Of a stretch of 64,000 nucleotides of DNA, positions 52,696 to 64,000 are shown piece by piece. Source of the DNA: Dirofilaria immitis (lineage: Eukaryota; Nematoda; Chromadorea; Rhabditida; Onchocercidae). A program made the translations under genes and the position numbers. Where the stretch lies: NCBI GenBank assembly GCA_024305405.1, contig JAKNDB010000092.1, forward strand, positions 1,209,501 to 1,273,500, given 5' to 3'. Every line of letters starts with the position of its first letter. Position 1 is the first letter of the stretch. Under the pieces are notes generated by a model. It made no database searches. It saw only the letters and a program-made list of their open reading frames with translations, and had not been told where the DNA came from.

Positions 52696-53757
52696 ATTAT
52701 AATACAATCTTCAGCTTTGAATTTATCAAATATATATGTAAATTGCCTTCCAAAATTGAAAAAAATCAATGAAAATAAGATTTTTATTTTTTCATATTTC
52801 CTTTTGTTCATATCTTTTCATCAAATTACTGCGCCAGTCTATCAGGAAATATCATGCGTAATAATTTTGTAACCGGTCAAATATCATCAAATAAAATGTT
52901 TATTGATATGTTTGTTTCAATAAAAATTCTTGCGTTTTTCCATAATGGCAAAAAATTTCGAATAAATTCATTTAAAAATCAAGAAAAGTTGTTTTTTTGT
53001 TGAAATTATCATTACTTTATCACTGTATAAAATGTGCGAATTAATAATTGGATAATATTACCAAATCCAGTTTTTTGTCGAATAATTTTAATTTTAACTT
53101 TTGGAGAATAAAACGAGACGAAGAATAGAATTCGTTATCAGTATTTTGAGTCAAATTTGATATTAAATATTTAGATAAATAAGTTATTCCTCATTGAAGT
53201 ATAAACAAATTGAGAATCACATGAGCATACAAATACTTTTGTTCTTGTTTTTTTTTCTTTTTCCATAATGTTGTATCATTATCTATTATTAATGTTATTA
53301 ATTGATATTATCATTATTAATGCTATTATTGCTGTTATAACTATTATACTTTTTTCCTTCTTTTGCAAACTTCGATAAATAATGTATACTTTATTCTATA
53401 ATCTTTATTCTCATTTGAGGATTAAAACATTTTCCAAGAATGCAATGCAGTATAATAATCTTTATCTGTAGTATGTTCAAAATATAAAATATAATTTAAT
53501 AGCTAATTAGGCTATTTATAATTTAGCTTTCCAACAATAGGAAATAAAAACGATTTATGCTCATTTATCAATTATTACTTGGCTTTTGTGACTACAAAAA
53601 TATTAAATAGGACATTTTAGGAATGCACAGAATTATCAGAGGATTCAGTATCCTGGAATAAATGTAAATGACAAATGATAAAAATGCATTTGAATCTTTC
53701 TATTATTTCAGTCGATATTCTAACTGGTAGATGGTGACTATTAAATAATTCATGATA

Positions 53758-53768
53758 TTATTTTCAGA
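53758..53768 (+). promoter_or_regulatory. probable spliced-leader (trans-splice) acceptor
   Basis: A strong ATTATTTTCAG acceptor sits only 12 bases upstream of the ATG at 53780, with no in-frame upstream exon apparent. In nematodes this layout usually means the pre-mRNA is trans-spliced to a spliced leader. An unseen 5' non-coding exon is the alternative. Confidence 0.5.
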
Positions 53769-53779
53769 AATCTCAAACA

Positions 53780-56700
53780 ATGATAGAATCAGAAACTTCA
53801 GTACAGCAAACGGTAAGTAAGTTTGCCGGTGAAGAATTCGATGTGGGTAATATGCGTACTGTTTTTGCTGGCGCTTCAAAAGGTTACAATTATTTCCTTA
53901 ATCTAACACAAAATATATAACTCAAATTAATGAAAAAAATTTATAACGTATAATAATTCGCCAAGAAGAATGGAATACTTTTTCTTTTCTTACATTGGTT
54001 TGAAGCCACGGAAGAAGAAAGTAAATTTTCGAGGAGATAATTGCCAGACGGAAAAGATAATCAAGAATAAAATAAGTAGCTAAAAGTTCTCATCCGTTAT
54101 CACTTAATCATTAAGGATCTTTCTTGATTAGAATTATCTTCCAGCCGTATCCAACAAAAATTTTTTATTGAAAATTCTATTTTAGATAGCATGAATCGCA
54201 CTGATCGTGTTATTTTATTGATTGGACCAATTGGAAGTAATAAATCAAGTCTAATTGATTGCATGTGTAATTACTTTTATGGTGCTAAATTCGATGATAT
54301 TCGATATAAAATCGCTGATGAAGTAAGATTTTGATTTTCTTTATTTAAAGAAATATTTGATATTTTTATTGATAAACTATACTATCTTCTATAATGTTGA
54401 TATTAATAATATTGTCTACTTCTTGCTCTATATTATGAAAAATTTCTTAATAAATAAAAATAATTTTTTAGAGCAAATGAAATATTTAATATTTGTATAA
54501 TATCTTATTTAATCAGATCAAAAGCGAGGAAAAATGATTTAGCATTTAGATCATCTTAACTTAATACTAATTGATTATTATAGTAGAATTAATTATTTTG
54601 ACAGTTTTGGAATATATCAATTATTATAAAATTTAGTCATGCTGAATTACGATTATTGTAATAGCTTTAGATATTCGATCAAGGTAGTACGCCGATGAAA
54701 TCAATCACCAAATATGTGTTCAATGCAACGGCTATGCCATTTCGACCAATAATAATCGATACGCCAGAAATTGTGAGCGACAGGTATATCCGTTCTATTG
54801 GGGTATCTAAAACAATAATTATATTTCTAATCATCCTGAATGTATGCAGCGAAAATATTTTCTTACTTTCTATAGTATAAAATTTTCTGTAAAAGAATTT
54901 CGAAATTTTTGGAAAAATAGTAAATATTTCTAAGAAACTTCTACAAGGAAGTCTGATCGAATTCTGCTTGTTTTATAAGAATATACGAAGTCTTAAATCT
55001 GATGTCATATCACAATTCTATTATTTTGCAGTGGAATACCAACAAAAGAAGCAACAGCCTGTATGTTGCGTAATTTTCTACTTGAAAATCAACATATTCA
55101 TATCAGCGCATTATGTCTTGTCTTAAAATATGACGACGTATCGATCAGTAAAGATGGAGAAATAGTACAGGAAGTAAGTCGTTCAATTTTGCTTATCAAA
55201 TTAGCAATCAATCATCTAATTAATTTTTATTAAAATTTTTGGAATGACTTTTTCAGACGATCAATTTATTTCCATCATATATGTTATCGAGTATAATAGT
55301 ATTTTTTTCATCAAACGATGAAAAACCTTCCGTATCACCGTCGATCAAATTATTACTAAGTCATCTGAATTTGAATTGCAGCAAATGCTATTTTTTCAAT
55401 GATTATTTTCTACAATACAGTAAAGGTTTGATGAGCGTTTTTTTGCTTTCATCTTTTTTATACAATATTCCAAATCTGACTTATTAATGATAATTCAGTG
55501 CTCTATACTTTCTTTCTCACCAGAAATTTCAATATCAAAATATTTTTTGTATTTATTTACATTATCATGAAATGAGAATACCTTAATCTTGCCTATAATT
55601 AAACCTTACTAGCAGGAATTAATCTTCCTACTATAACATTTTCTTTTACTTCCCACCGAAAATGATGCTTATGTTCAGTACTTTCGTTATTTTTTTATCT
55701 ATTCATGATAGCAAATATCAAGAATTCAATTATTTTTTCATTTTTTATAACCATAAAACTTATCAAAAATTTGCGCACTCAGAGGGACATTGATAAATGA
55801 CCTGGTCTCAACTTTTTTTTCTTTCTAATTAAGATTTTCGATATTTAGGATTATTGTGCTAAAAATGGTAATTACCCTTTCTTTAGGTTGCTTAGATAAA
55901 AAAAAAAATCTCTTGATTTGATTTCTGATCTCTCATAGTTATTATTTGTTGCATATGACAGTGAGATATGAAGATCATTTTTGACAGTGATATTGATACC
56001 ATTTCGCATAGTTAAACTATTTTAAACTATATTAAACGATTTGGAATTATAAGTAGATTACTTCAATCTTCGAATAATACATTATAATAGACATATCCAG
56101 AAAAATTATAGACTTAACTAACGAAAGATTAAAAAAATTTCTTGGTTTCTACTTTTTGTCGTGAAAAATTTATCTTTCTTTTTTTATCCGCAGCAGTTTA
56201 TTATTATCAAATAAATAAATATGAATGTCGAAAACAAAAAGTTTTAATAGTGAAATTTAAAACTTTCCGCCAAATCTTTTCTATATGTAATGAAATGAAT
56301 TTCTCGCTTATGTATTACCTAATAAATTATCATCAATTTTTACTGTTAAAAATAAACAATTATTATTTTATAATAATTATACTGTTGTAATACGTAAAGA
56401 CCAAAAATTTTCATCAAAAATCTTATTTTCATATTTGGAATATAAACTTAACTTACGTTACCTTATCATTTCATTCTGTGTAAACAGTGATGCTGATACA
56501 TATGTTTACTTTCACAACTTTTCACTCTTAATAAAAGTATGTAATAATTTCGTTATTTTTCCTACATCATGAAATATTTTACAGTGATTGATATAAAATT
56601 AAAAATGATCAATTAATAATCAATATCGATAGTAGTCACTCCTTTGATTTTATCTGAAGTTTTTCCTCCAAACTATTTTATGAATATAATTAGAAAGCAA

Positions 56701-59700
56701 AATATTAAAATGATTACAATGATACTAATGATTGAGTCGATTTAAGGAAGAATGGGACCATTCAAATTATCTTTTTATTGTAAAGTTTTTGAATTTGATA
56801 CTGCAAGTTGATTCATTTACCAATTCATAGAAATTAATTTTGAATTCGAATAAATTCAAAATAATATTTTTATAACATCGATAACTGATTTAACCAAACT
56901 CTTTCTTCGATGTCGTTCGGTTATTTGTCTTCATATTAATTAAGGTGATTTTTGATGTATGAATTGTATCAATGATATTTAACTGGTTCTATTATTTTTA
57001 AAAACATTTCTTTTAAAAAACAATTTCATTCTTCAATTCTTATCTCACCCTTAGTGATTATGAGTAAAGGAAAAAATAAGTCAAAAAGAAACAAATAAAA
57101 ATTTAATAAACAATCCATATGCCTTCTGAAATACTTCTTATGGAATGCATAAAAGGATGGGAAAAATTACCTTCCAAATTTTTAAAATATATTTTAAAAA
57201 AGAAAATATTAAAATTATTTTCTATTATCATTTTAATAGATTATATTTGATTAATTTATAAGAAAAAAAAAAGCAAAAAATAACTAAAAGAAAAATTTAA
57301 TAAGAGAAAAGTACAGTTCTTACTCATTTATTTCGATTTCGTTTTCTTTATCTATTTCATTCATTTGAATTTAGATGATAAGGAGCATTTTCTTATAATG
57401 AAAAAGATGGCATTAACTAATAGAAAGAAAGAAAGAGAGAAGAAGAAAAAGAGAAAAGTTAAGAGGAAACATTATTTGGGATGAAGTGCGAATTTAAATT
57501 TAGTTCATGGTGAACTTTCATTATCATAAAAAGAAATTATTTTCGAAATTTTGAAGAGAATTGAGCATTAATCTCGAATTTTGTTTAACTTTCAAAAGAA
57601 TACAAAATTTAAAAATTTATTCAAATTTGAAATTTAATAATTTTAATACCTTTTCCCGCCAAAAATAAACTGGTTTATGTGACGACAAATGCACATTACA
57701 AACTTTCATAAACAGTTGATACTGTGAGGAATCCTAAATGATTTTTCGATTTATATCAAAATGAAGAAGAGATATGAAATCATTTGGCATAGAAATGAGA
57801 CAAATGCTATTGTAGTAATATCATTCAACAAATTCTTCTTTGTGATTATTTCAGATCAAATTTTGTTCTTATAATTCAAATAATCAGTTGATAAAATAGT
57901 TTATCATTTATGGTTAATTAGGAGGAAAATTCTAATATTTCAGAATCAATATTATCATGTATAATAATACAATAGCTAAAATTTGATATCATATACTGTC
58001 ATTCCGTACTAAATGTTAATTAATTGATATCATAAGAATAATTTTTGCAGTATTATGTATGGTGCATAAAGTTATCAATGTAAATGATTTCTTTAAAATA
58101 TCAATCTAAGCAAGTTTTTTAAAAGTTTCAATTCCTTACAATTCAAAATCATTTTTTCCGTTTTGCAAAATGATATATTTATTTATTGATAAAACGCTGC
58201 TGCTTCTGCTTCTGCTTCTGCTTCTGCTTCTGCTTCTGCTTCTGCTTCTGCTGCTGCTTCTGCTTCTGCTTCTGCTTTTGCTTCTTCTATCATGTCTATC
58301 ACATTCTTTGTGCTTCATGCATTTGGTATTTTTATGAAATATTTTTTTCATTCATTGCATCGTATAAGTACATCGTACATTCCAAATCACAATATTTCAT
58401 CGATTATTGATTGATCTTTTTAATTTTATTTACATTTTGATGAAAATAAATTTACCATTTGTTTAATTGCTTATTTTCTATAATTTTAAAATTGTGCAAT
58501 TGTAAAATAAGCAAAGCATTATTAGATTAACAGAAGAGAAATTGCCGTAATTTTGGATTAATTAAAAAAGAAAAAACGAAATGTGTGTATTATATTAATT
58601 GGTATTATTATATTATTTGTTACTTATCAAAAACTTTTTATTTATTTATTTTTTCCTTTCAATAATATTATAGGAAGCAATCAAAATGATGAAAAGGAAA
58701 AGCAAAAGGCGAGATTAAGTTGGAATTTATCAATGAGTGAGTTAGATCACTTCTGCGAACAAATACGATATTTAATTCTACAAGAAATTACTGCTGATGA
58801 TTTCTTCAATAACGATATGTTGCAGCATACATCAACTTACAATTATTCTTCTATAAAGTATGAAAATTTATTAATCATTTCATTCATTTTAATATAATTC
58901 TTTTAATAAAAATATAAAGCATAAATTTTTATTTATCATTTATCTTTCTTTAGCACCATGCAAAAATTAATATTTTATTTAACTTGATATTAAATTGGAA
59001 AGATTTGAACTTTTTCTTTTTCCATCCATTATCATTCAAAATTCTTGAATAGTTACCGTATTGTTAATCATTTGCTCAGAAAGCCATTAACTTTAGAATT
59101 ATGGATAAGAAGGATAAATTAAAAATGGTAATTAACATATGATATAATTTTTAGGAAGAACCCATTTCTTCATATAATCTTTTTTTTTTCGTCGTTCTTA
59201 GAATATTTAAACATTTCTTGATATCGTAAATTCAGCTACTGAAAACTTTTCGTAGTTATGTCGGACTTAATAAATTCGCTAATGCAAAGAATTAATATGA
59301 CAAACACTGATCGACAGAAGAAGCAATAAGATGAACTTTTATCGATATATGCATTATCCTAACAAACTAGAATCATACTAAAATTTATTGTAGAAATTTT
59401 CCACGTGAACGGATTATTCCCATCAAATTGATCGGTCAAGAATCGACACATGTAAAAACATTGACAACAATAAAAGATTGGAATTTATCGGAGACACCAA
59501 TGATCAAACGATATGTTTATGATCCGTGGACGACGACACATAAACCATATACAACGGAGCTAGAAAAGGAAGGAAAAACTTGGAAATACATCAACACTCA
59601 AGACTTTGACACGGGTATCAGAATTTTTGCACTATTTCGAAATTGATTTATTAATAAGCTTTTTTACTAATCTGAAATTTTTTCTTAATTTTTTGTATTC

Positions 59701-62700
59701 ATAAAATCTACTATTGATTAGAGAGCTATTTAAGATATTTTTATAATTTATTTTTTGATCAAGAAATTCTGTGAAAAGTTTAAGTTTTAGATAATAACAG
59801 CAAAAATGAAAATTTTTGCCTGATTTTATGAAGAATATAAAGTATCTGTTCAATTTATTCTCGACTATATCAATGGTAGAATCTTGGTTGTGAATAAGAT
59901 TTTACGGAGCTTTCTGATGTTACATTCATTTGTTTAATCTATTCATTATATTATGTAACGATGACGCATTTGAAAATATTAATTAATAAAAGACTTTCCA
60001 AGATTCATTTTTCATTTTATTGTGCTAGTGATATCGAAATAATTATTGACTTCATTTTACAGTGATGCCAAGACATAAAGTGCATGAAACATTGATCAAT
60101 GATGTTCCAAAAGAGAATTTAATTATGAAAAACGAAAATGGCCATCAGATGAGAATGATATAGTTTATATGCATATGAGAAGTACACCACCACCAGAATA
60201 CAGTATTGAAATGACAACTGCTTTTCATCAACCATTAGATTACAGTGAAGAAAGAAAAATAAAGACTAAGAAACGAATGCCGATAATCATGGACGTCGAA
60301 TCACAACAGAAAGTAATTACAGAAATCAGCATAAAGTTTTTTCATATTTTTTTCTAGAACTATATAGAACAATCTTATCATTCCATAACATATTGATTTC
60401 TTTTTTGAACCAACTGTTTATTGCCTACAAAAATTAGCATTTCAGAAAATTCTAAAATATATTTCTCCTCTCACGTGTATCTCTGATATTGCTAATAAAA
60501 TTAAATGAAAATTAATAACATCAGAAGGGAAAATAAAAGAATTGTTGGAAACATAAACATAATTTCAGTTTAATTCCCAAATTTTCTGAAATGAAACAAT
60601 CATAGTTGAGGAACTAAACAATTTTTAGGTACTGCATTCTCAACATTCAAAATCGGCAGTTCAACGACAAATCGCTAAACGTACATCCAGCGGATCGGAA
60701 CATTCCAAAAGCTCTGGTGTATCATCGCAGCAACAATCGCCAAGAAATCGTCAAATCAAGCAAACGGAGCAGATAACTCGAAAGTTTGTTTTAAGCTTTG
60801 TTCAACTTCTAGAACTTCTTTATCTTACTCCTTATACCTCCTGGTCAATCATCAAAAATTATCAGACAAAGAATGATTATTGATCCAACTTCATGGCATT
60901 TACGTAATGAAACTGGGGTTTTGTGATTTTATTGTATTAATCATACTTCTGTCATTTCATTGAGAAATTTAGATTGGACGACGGCATTCTACGCGCAAAA
61001 ACGCGATAGTTTCTCAACGACTAAATGATCCAGATCACGAAAATTATATGGTAACACCGGAAATGAAACAGCCTAAATCACCGATCTTGGCACGATTATT
61101 GATGAGCAAGAAGAAACGACGTCATTCTACAAGTTCTGATGATACACAGGGACAATTAGATAATTGTTTCGAACAACCTCGGGTATTAGAAAATAATACT
61201 GAGCAAATTTTGCAGTCGGTTAGTTCTTTTTAAATTATGTACTATACCTTCATATCATATAAATTATTTGATGTCTTTTATTACACAGGACAATTAGGCA
61301 ATTCGATAATAGACAACTAGATACAATATTTTATGAAGTTACTTTTGGAGATCTTGCATACGATCTGATATAGATGCATCCTAAACAAATGAAAGAAGAA
61401 GATATTATGCAAAGTTAATGAAACTAGGGATTGTAATAAAATTTTTCATAGCCATTGAGAAGTTATGGACGACTAATACATGATGATGAGATGGAGGAAC
61501 AACTTCAGGATAGAACGATTCATTTGTTTGAGGAAAGTCCAACAACGGCGGCAACGGTTTCTCAACAAAATTTTCGTAATATTATTTTGTATTTTCTTTT
61601 TGCACTATTTTATAAATCAACAAAGTGTTCATTCTATCTTCATATCAATTATTGTAGTAGTAATTATATTTTTCGATAGTTTTCTTATTTATTGCTATAT
61701 ATTGTTTTAAAAATTTTTCTTATTATTTAGAATATAAGCTTAACAAGTTAGAATGACAGACAGTTGTTGGAAAATTTAGAAAATAGCCATAATCCATGTA
61801 GTAATTTTCTTAGGCTATTATAATATGCCATTAAGTGGACGAAATATCTGGCCTATTTTAGACACGAATTATAAAAATACTGCTTGTAAATGTTTTTTAA
61901 AAAATTGATTGAAAATTTGAAAATATAACCGTGATATGGTTTCACTTAATTCGTTTGGAATCAAATTATAATGGAAAATACCAATAATTTTGAAAGTTCA
62001 AAACAGCTTGATGTAAGAGAATCTAGAGGAGTTAAGTTTCAAAATTGATCCCATTGATAATTGTTAGTAATTAATAACTCAGATGTGTAGAACCAATATG
62101 ATTTTCGAGATTCAATTACGAAACAATGCAATATGAAAAAACTCATGAAAATTTTTTTCTTTGATAAGTCCGAGATTAGATGCATCGACCTTTTTTTGCT
62201 TAGTCTAAATGAAGGCAACTAGCAAAATTAGCATTAAATATAAGAGTAAAATAAATAGTTATTTAACATAATATTTTCTATACAACAATGTAATAAAAAA
62301 ATATTTCATATCGAAAAAAGGACGAGAAGCTTTTCAATTCATTTTGTTGTCTATTAGTGTTTATTTTTAACTTATTTTTATATTGATGGAATTAGTTAAT
62401 TAAGTTGTTCGAATGACTTATAGACAGAGAGAAAACTGATAATACTGGAATGAAACTTGGTTGCGGTACTAATGAATGTGATCAATTGCTTAATGCCAAT
62501 CAGTTGAATCTCGAAGAAGGCCTTACGCCACATCCATATAAAACGGAACCACGGTTAACAATTTTTTTTTCGTTATAGGAATACAACAAATTGCAATAAT
62601 TAATGAAAGCAGAAATATTTTATTATGAATTAAAAAAGATGAATTTGGATTTTATTTAGTTGAAATTTATTAAATATACTGGAATATTTGTTCATATATA

Positions 62701-63118
62701 ATGATAATGATAAATGATAAGATTATATTCGCATATTTTTGTGTTATATTATATAGATTTTAGTACAAAATTTTCGAATCTCATTGATTTAAGTTCGGAT
62801 TCAAATGTAACGACGATAATAGGAACAGTTTATTCAACCAAAAATTAGAAATTTAAAAGTTTGAAATATTTCGAGAATGATTTTAACAACGATCAATGCA
62901 AACATTTTCAGCATAGCAGTAACAGTCGTAAATCGTAAAAGGACTATTCAACTGAGCGTAAAAGGAAACTGTTGAAATTTTTTTGTTTCGTTTTGTGCCC
63001 AGTTGTTTATGTTATTTCAATTGGTGTTATACTTGCTATGCTTTTTTTGTTCTTTGATCTTTCCTATCGAATTAGGTCCAATAGATCTCTTTTTAAATTA
63101 AATCATAAGCTTTACTAA
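53780..63118 (+). CDS. unrecognised protein: degenerate P-loop GTPase-like domain, basic Ser-rich middle, C-terminal membrane segment
   Basis: Supported exons: 53780-53882, 54186-54322, 54671-54783, 55032-55173, 55257-55419, 58674-58857, 59394-59614, 60063-60312, 60629-60783, 60973-61218, 61452-61575, 62424-62553, 62912-63118; small exons near 59080-59330 are unresolved. The first part resembles AIG1/septin-like P-loop proteins seen in nematodes: VILLIGPIGSNKSSLIDCM as Walker A, a switch-like IIIDTPEIVSD, and LCLVLKYDDVSIS and SYMLSSIIVFFS as core strands. Walker A lacks the glycine before lysine (GSNKS) and the usual DTPG is DTPE, so nucleotide binding is doubtful. The middle is rich in Lys, Ser and Gln (VSSQQQSPRNRQIKQ; ARLLMSKKKRRHSTSSDD). 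The last exon carries a 20-plus residue hydrophobic span (CFVLCPVVYVISIGVILAML) and a basic end. Frame slips at 60135-60138 and 62937-62940 (and perhaps 60781-60783) look like single missing A's. It could be two genes split at the 3.3-kb intron. Confidence 0.5.
58195..58286. repeat. CTTCTG/TGCTTC hexanucleotide microsatellite
   Basis: About 13 units of TTCTGC, with one CTG doubling, lying in the large intron between 55419 and 58674. The 70-codon open frames on both strands here (Cys-Phe or Arg-Ser repeats) are artefacts of the repeat. Confidence 0.9.
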
Positions 63119-64000
63119 TTGATTAACACATTGAACATGAAATATTTAAGGAATTTCCTAGAATTTTTACTAATTGAAATCTTTAAAAGTTATGTTTTCA
63201 TTCATTGCAAGAATATTTTATAGTAACAAATTGAAGTTTGTCATCATTCATTCAATGGTCTAGTAACCTTGAAATTCTAATGAACTTTTCCTAACAATAT
63301 TTGACAATTTTGACATATTACACTTTTTATTACTAGCTTTGTTAATTGCAAGTATTAAAATGATTCAGAAAATTCTAGCAGTTAATGTATTGGAAATCTA
63401 ACGAATTCGAAATTAATTTTTAAGAATCTTTAATTTATTCCATACATTTTTCAAGATAGTTTCTTCCGTTTTTAGGCCAGGAAAATTTTTGTAGCTATAC
63501 TTTATAAAATTTGTAATAAAAAAATTGTTAAAGATTTATGATAAATGTTAATTAGACTCAAGGATTTCTAGACACGGTGGAGCTTCAATGGATAGTTTAA
63601 TTTGAAATTTAAAAGCGTTATTCCTAATTTTCCATAGAAATCAGTTGAGCATCCAGTTGATTTAATAAAATGAAATTTACTTGATCAACTTATAAAATAT
63701 ATTAACAATTTGCACTAACATTTGATAGTAATATTTAACAATTGATGTTGCTGCTTCAAGAGAAAAAAACTTTTGTATAAACATTTTGTAAGGATTGTTC
63801 ATTATCAGTATGTAATGCTTAAATATATATATATATATATATTAATAGATTAGCTGATTCTTCTTTGATTTATTTATTCATTCGTTTACTTCGCTTTCGA
63901 TTTAATATATATGTTCAATCACCGATTTATGGTAGAAAATTCTCTCGAGATAATAATAACTTCATTTTCCTGTCGATACAGCAGTTTGTTTATCAATTAC
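63119..64000. other. gene-free AT-rich end of window
   Basis: Sequence after the last stop codon, with an (AT)n run at 63822-63842 and no supported exon. If the terminal exon of the P-loop gene is instead spliced at ATTAG|GTCC (63076), further exons could lie here or beyond the window. Confidence 0.45.

Larger units (their letters stand above)
47957..53757. other. 5.8-kb non-coding intergenic region
   Basis: AT-rich DNA between the channel and the P-loop gene. Open frames such as 49923-50183 or 52612-52872 lack splice partners and recognisable protein; the latter lies across a fold-back. A short coding-like stretch on the minus strand (48870-48990) is noted under findings. Two hairpin-forming repeats lie at 52370-52700. 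Confidence 0.5.

Noticed and set aside
58186..58410. Open frames of Cys-Phe or Arg-Ser repeats on both strands
   Set aside because: They are produced by the CTTCTG microsatellite; neither strand has splice context or non-repeat coding sequence. An RS-domain protein is not supported.
61289..61376. Possible extra exon (IRQFDNRQLDTIFYEV) in the P-loop gene
   Set aside because: It does not fit the phase of the exon before or after, whereas those two join each other directly in phase.

Overview
The window is nuclear DNA of a nematode, most likely a filarial or other spirurid worm. It is very AT-rich. Its genes are made of many short exons with introns from under 100 bases to several kilobases, nematode-style TTTCAG/TTTTAG acceptors, and products that look nematode-like (an acetylcholine-gated-chloride-type Cys-loop subunit, a COSA-1/CNTD1 protein, cyclin B3). 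The species cannot be fixed from the sequence alone, and no bacterial, viral or CRISPR material was seen. LAYOUT: 1193-7325 (minus) is a 12-exon quiescin sulfhydryl oxidase. About 16 kb follow without a convincing gene (7.3-23.6 kb), holding decayed minisatellites, fold-back repeats and small duplications. 23612-25736 (plus) is cyclin B3, facing tail-to-tail a CNTD1/COSA-1 meiotic crossover cyclin at 26595-29791 (minus). 30130-32614 (plus) is an unrecognised multi-pass membrane protein. From 33.2 to 39.9 kb there are scattered coding-like exons not assembled into a gene, including a signal-peptide exon. 42326-47956 (plus) is a Cys-loop ligand-gated anion channel subunit. 48-53.7 kb is non-coding with fold-backs. 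53780-63118 (plus) is an unrecognised gene with a degenerate P-loop GTPase-like head, a long basic Ser/Gln-rich middle and a C-terminal membrane segment. HOW THE GENES RELATE: eukaryotic neighbours need not work together, and no operon is evident. The adjacent cyclin B3 and CNTD1 genes both belong to germline cell-cycle/meiotic biology. QSOX acts in disulfide formation in the secretory pathway, and the channel acts at synapses or muscle. MAIN CROSS-CUTTING OBSERVATION: in at least four places confirmed by family resemblance (QSOX, cyclin B3, channel twice), and probably in several more in the unrecognised genes, the reading frame slips by exactly one base at a short A or T run, always as if one base were missing. 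This looks like uncorrected homopolymer deletion in the assembly. It will make automatic gene models of this window break or truncate.
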